The notes under the pieces were generated by a model. That model was not told the DNA's origin. It saw only the letters and a list, made by a program, of their open reading frames with translations, and did no database searches. Shown here one piece after another: positions 4,035-5,316 of a DNA stretch of 5,316 nucleotides. Positions within the stretch are counted from its first letter, which is position 1, and every line of letters begins with the position of its first letter. The stretch is taken from NCBI GenBank assembly GCA_003445035.1, contig DLVV01000160.1:1-5316 (forward strand). The letters are read 5' to 3'. Made by a program: the position numbers and the translations under genes. This stretch comes from Planctomycetaceae bacterium. Lineage in GTDB: Bacteria > Planctomycetota > Planctomycetia > Planctomycetales > Planctomycetaceae.

Positions 4035-5316
4035 CGACCACCCCGACCACCGACATCATCTCCGATGCCCAGACCACCGAGGAGAAATTCCTCCGCCAGA
4101 TCATGGTGCGGTCACAGATGAAGTCCTTCGCCGCCGACCCGCTGATCATGTCCCGTGCCGACGGGGTCCATTACTGGGATGTCAACGGCAAGCAGTACCT
4201 CGACGGACTCTCGGGAATCTACGTCGTCAGTGTCGGCCACAACAACCGGCGGGTGATCGAGGCGATCAAGCAGCAGTTCGACACCATGACGTTTTCGCCG
4301 GTCATGCACGGCACCAACCCCCTGGCGGTGCAACTGGCCAACAAGCTGGTCGAGGTGGCTCCCGACGACATGGGAGCGGCCAAGTTTTTCTCGGGTGGTT
4401 CGGAGACCACCGAGGCGGCCATCAAGATGGCCCGCCAGTACCACCGCCTGAAGGGCAACGCCTCGAAGTTCAAGATCATCGGCCGTTACCACTCGTGGCA
4501 CGGCTCGACGATGGGTTCGCTGTCGGCCGGCGGCCTGAAGTCCCGCCGCGCGGTCAACGAACCGCTGGCCACCGGCTTCCTGCACGTCTTCCCACCCACC
4601 TGTTACCGCTGTCCGTTCGACAAACAGTACCCCGACTGCGGACTCACTTGTGCGTCGCTGATCAACGACGTCATCGATCTCGAGGACCCCGAGACCGTCG
4701 CCGCGGTGATTGTCGAACCGATCGGTCACACCGGCGGGATCATCGATCCGCCCGAGGAGTACCTGCCGCTGCTGCGCGAGTACTGTGACCGGCACGACGT
4801 GCTGTTGATCTTCGACGAGATCATCACCGGAGTCGGCCGCACCGGACAGATGTTTGCCGCCCAGACCTTCGGCGTCACTCCCGACCTGCTGTGCCTCGGC
4901 AAGGGGCTCTCGGGCGGCTACGCGCCGATCGCGGCCCTGCTGTGCCGGAAGCACATCGCCGAGACCTTCTGGGGCGATCCCGAAACGAACCCCGGGTTCG
5001 TCGAGGGACACACGTTCGAAGGCAACCCGATCTCCTCGGCCGCCGGACTGGCCACGCTCTCGGAGATTCTCGAACGCGATCTCTGCGCCAACGTCCGCAC
5101 CCAGGGAGAACGTCTCAGAGCCGGGTTCGAGTCACTCAAGAAGCACGGGATCATCGGCGACATCCGCGGCAAGGGGCTGATGCAATGCATCGAGCTGGTC
5201 AAGGACCCGGAAACCCAGGAGCAGTTCGATCCGCCGATCGGCCAGGCCATCGGCAAACGCGCACTGGAGATCGGGCTGATCAGCCGCTTCGATCCGCACT
5301 GGATCGCACTGGGACC
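4031..5316 (+). CDS. Class III PLP-dependent aminotransferase (3' end outside window)
   Basis: A fold-type I, omega-type aminotransferase that would move an amino group between an amine or omega-amino acid and a 2-oxo acid in the cytoplasm. The frame is open from ATG 4031 to the window edge, giving 428 residues. The family usually runs to about 430-460, so only the C-terminal tail is missing. Motifs in order: the N-terminal WDVNGKQYLDGLSG segment; the phosphate-binding SGGSETTEAAIK (S121-K132), where the second Thr replaces the common Asn; SWHGST at 155-160, with W156 where Tyr or Phe normally stacks on PLP; four cysteines C191, C194, C203 and C207; VEP near 236-238; FDEIITGVGRTG with D262 as the pyridine-nitrogen Asp; and LGKGLSGGYAP with K291 as the Schiff-base lysine. 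The CYRCPF...CGLTC insert is familiar from a subset of class III enzymes annotated variously as aspartate-type, taurine-pyruvate or omega-aminotransferases. The substrate is not determined. Coupling to a fold-IV PLP enzyme suggests successive steps in one pathway. Confidence 0.95.
   Translation, partial: MTTTPTTDIISDAQTTEEKFLRQIMVRSQMKSFAADPLIMSRADGVHYWDVNGKQYLDGLSGIYVVSVGHNNRRVIEAIKQQFDTMTFSPVMHGTNPLAVQLANKLVEVAPDDMGAAKFFSGGSETTEAAIKMARQYHRLKGNASKFKIIGRYHSWHGSTMGSLSAGGLKSRRAVNEPLATGFLHVFPPTCYRCPFDKQYPDCGLTCASLINDVIDLEDPETVAAVIVEPIGHTGGIIDPPEEYLPLLREYCDRHDVLLIFDEIITGVGRTGQMFAAQTFGVTPDLLCLGKGLSGGYAPIAALLCRKHIAETFWGDPETNPGFVEGHTFEGNPISSAAGLATLSEILERDLCANVRTQGERLRAGFESLKKHGIIGDIRGKGLMQCIELVKDPETQEQFDPPIGQAIGKRALEIGLISRFDPHWIALG

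Noticed and set aside
3868..4788. 306-codon plus-strand frame spanning the class IV/class III junction
   Set aside because: It is an out-of-frame reading of both genes, rich in Arg/Pro/His/Gly. The ATGA-coupled pair explains the region completely.
4112..5011. 299-codon open frame on the minus strand
   Set aside because: It lies fully opposite the class III aminotransferase, whose ordered catalytic motifs are unmistakable. The minus-strand product is low-complexity and resembles nothing known. Long antisense frames are common in GC-rich genes.

Overview
The window is GC-rich, gene-dense bacterial DNA with five protein-coding genes and almost no spare sequence. I see no RNA gene, CRISPR array, insertion sequence, phage gene or tRNA. 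The gene families and their fold variants would fit a Planctomycetota-like or similar heterotrophic bacterium. That is a guess from protein character, not a demonstrated placement.

There are three strand blocks. (1) Bases 1-2096, plus strand: the 3' part of a major facilitator (ACS-like organic-anion) transporter, then an enolase-superfamily enzyme of the muconate-lactonizing (MLE) subgroup. The two overlap by the four bases ATGA at 951-954. (2) Bases 2106-2933, minus strand: a complete TerC-family membrane protein, converging on block 1 with only 9 bp between the stop codons. (3) Bases 3063-5316, plus strand: a complete fold-type IV PLP enzyme (class IV aminotransferase/aminodeoxychorismate lyase family), then a class III aminotransferase that runs off the window edge. 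These two also overlap by ATGA, at 4031-4034. The only real intergenic space is the 129 bp between the divergent terC-like and class IV genes. It holds a candidate sigma70-type promoter and small inverted repeats.

How the genes may work together: transporter plus enolase looks like a small uptake-and-convert module for a carboxylic acid. The two PLP enzymes are translationally coupled and probably act in one amino-group pathway of unknown substrate. The TerC-like protein between them looks like a stand-alone metal-handling membrane protein.

I found no convincing new multi-gene system. The most interesting points are: the MLE-subgroup enzyme has Tyr268 where the second catalytic Lys is expected; two mechanistically different PLP enzymes of unrelated fold are coupled in one operon; and a perfect 16-bp palindrome of alternating purine-pyrimidine lies inside the class IV gene.
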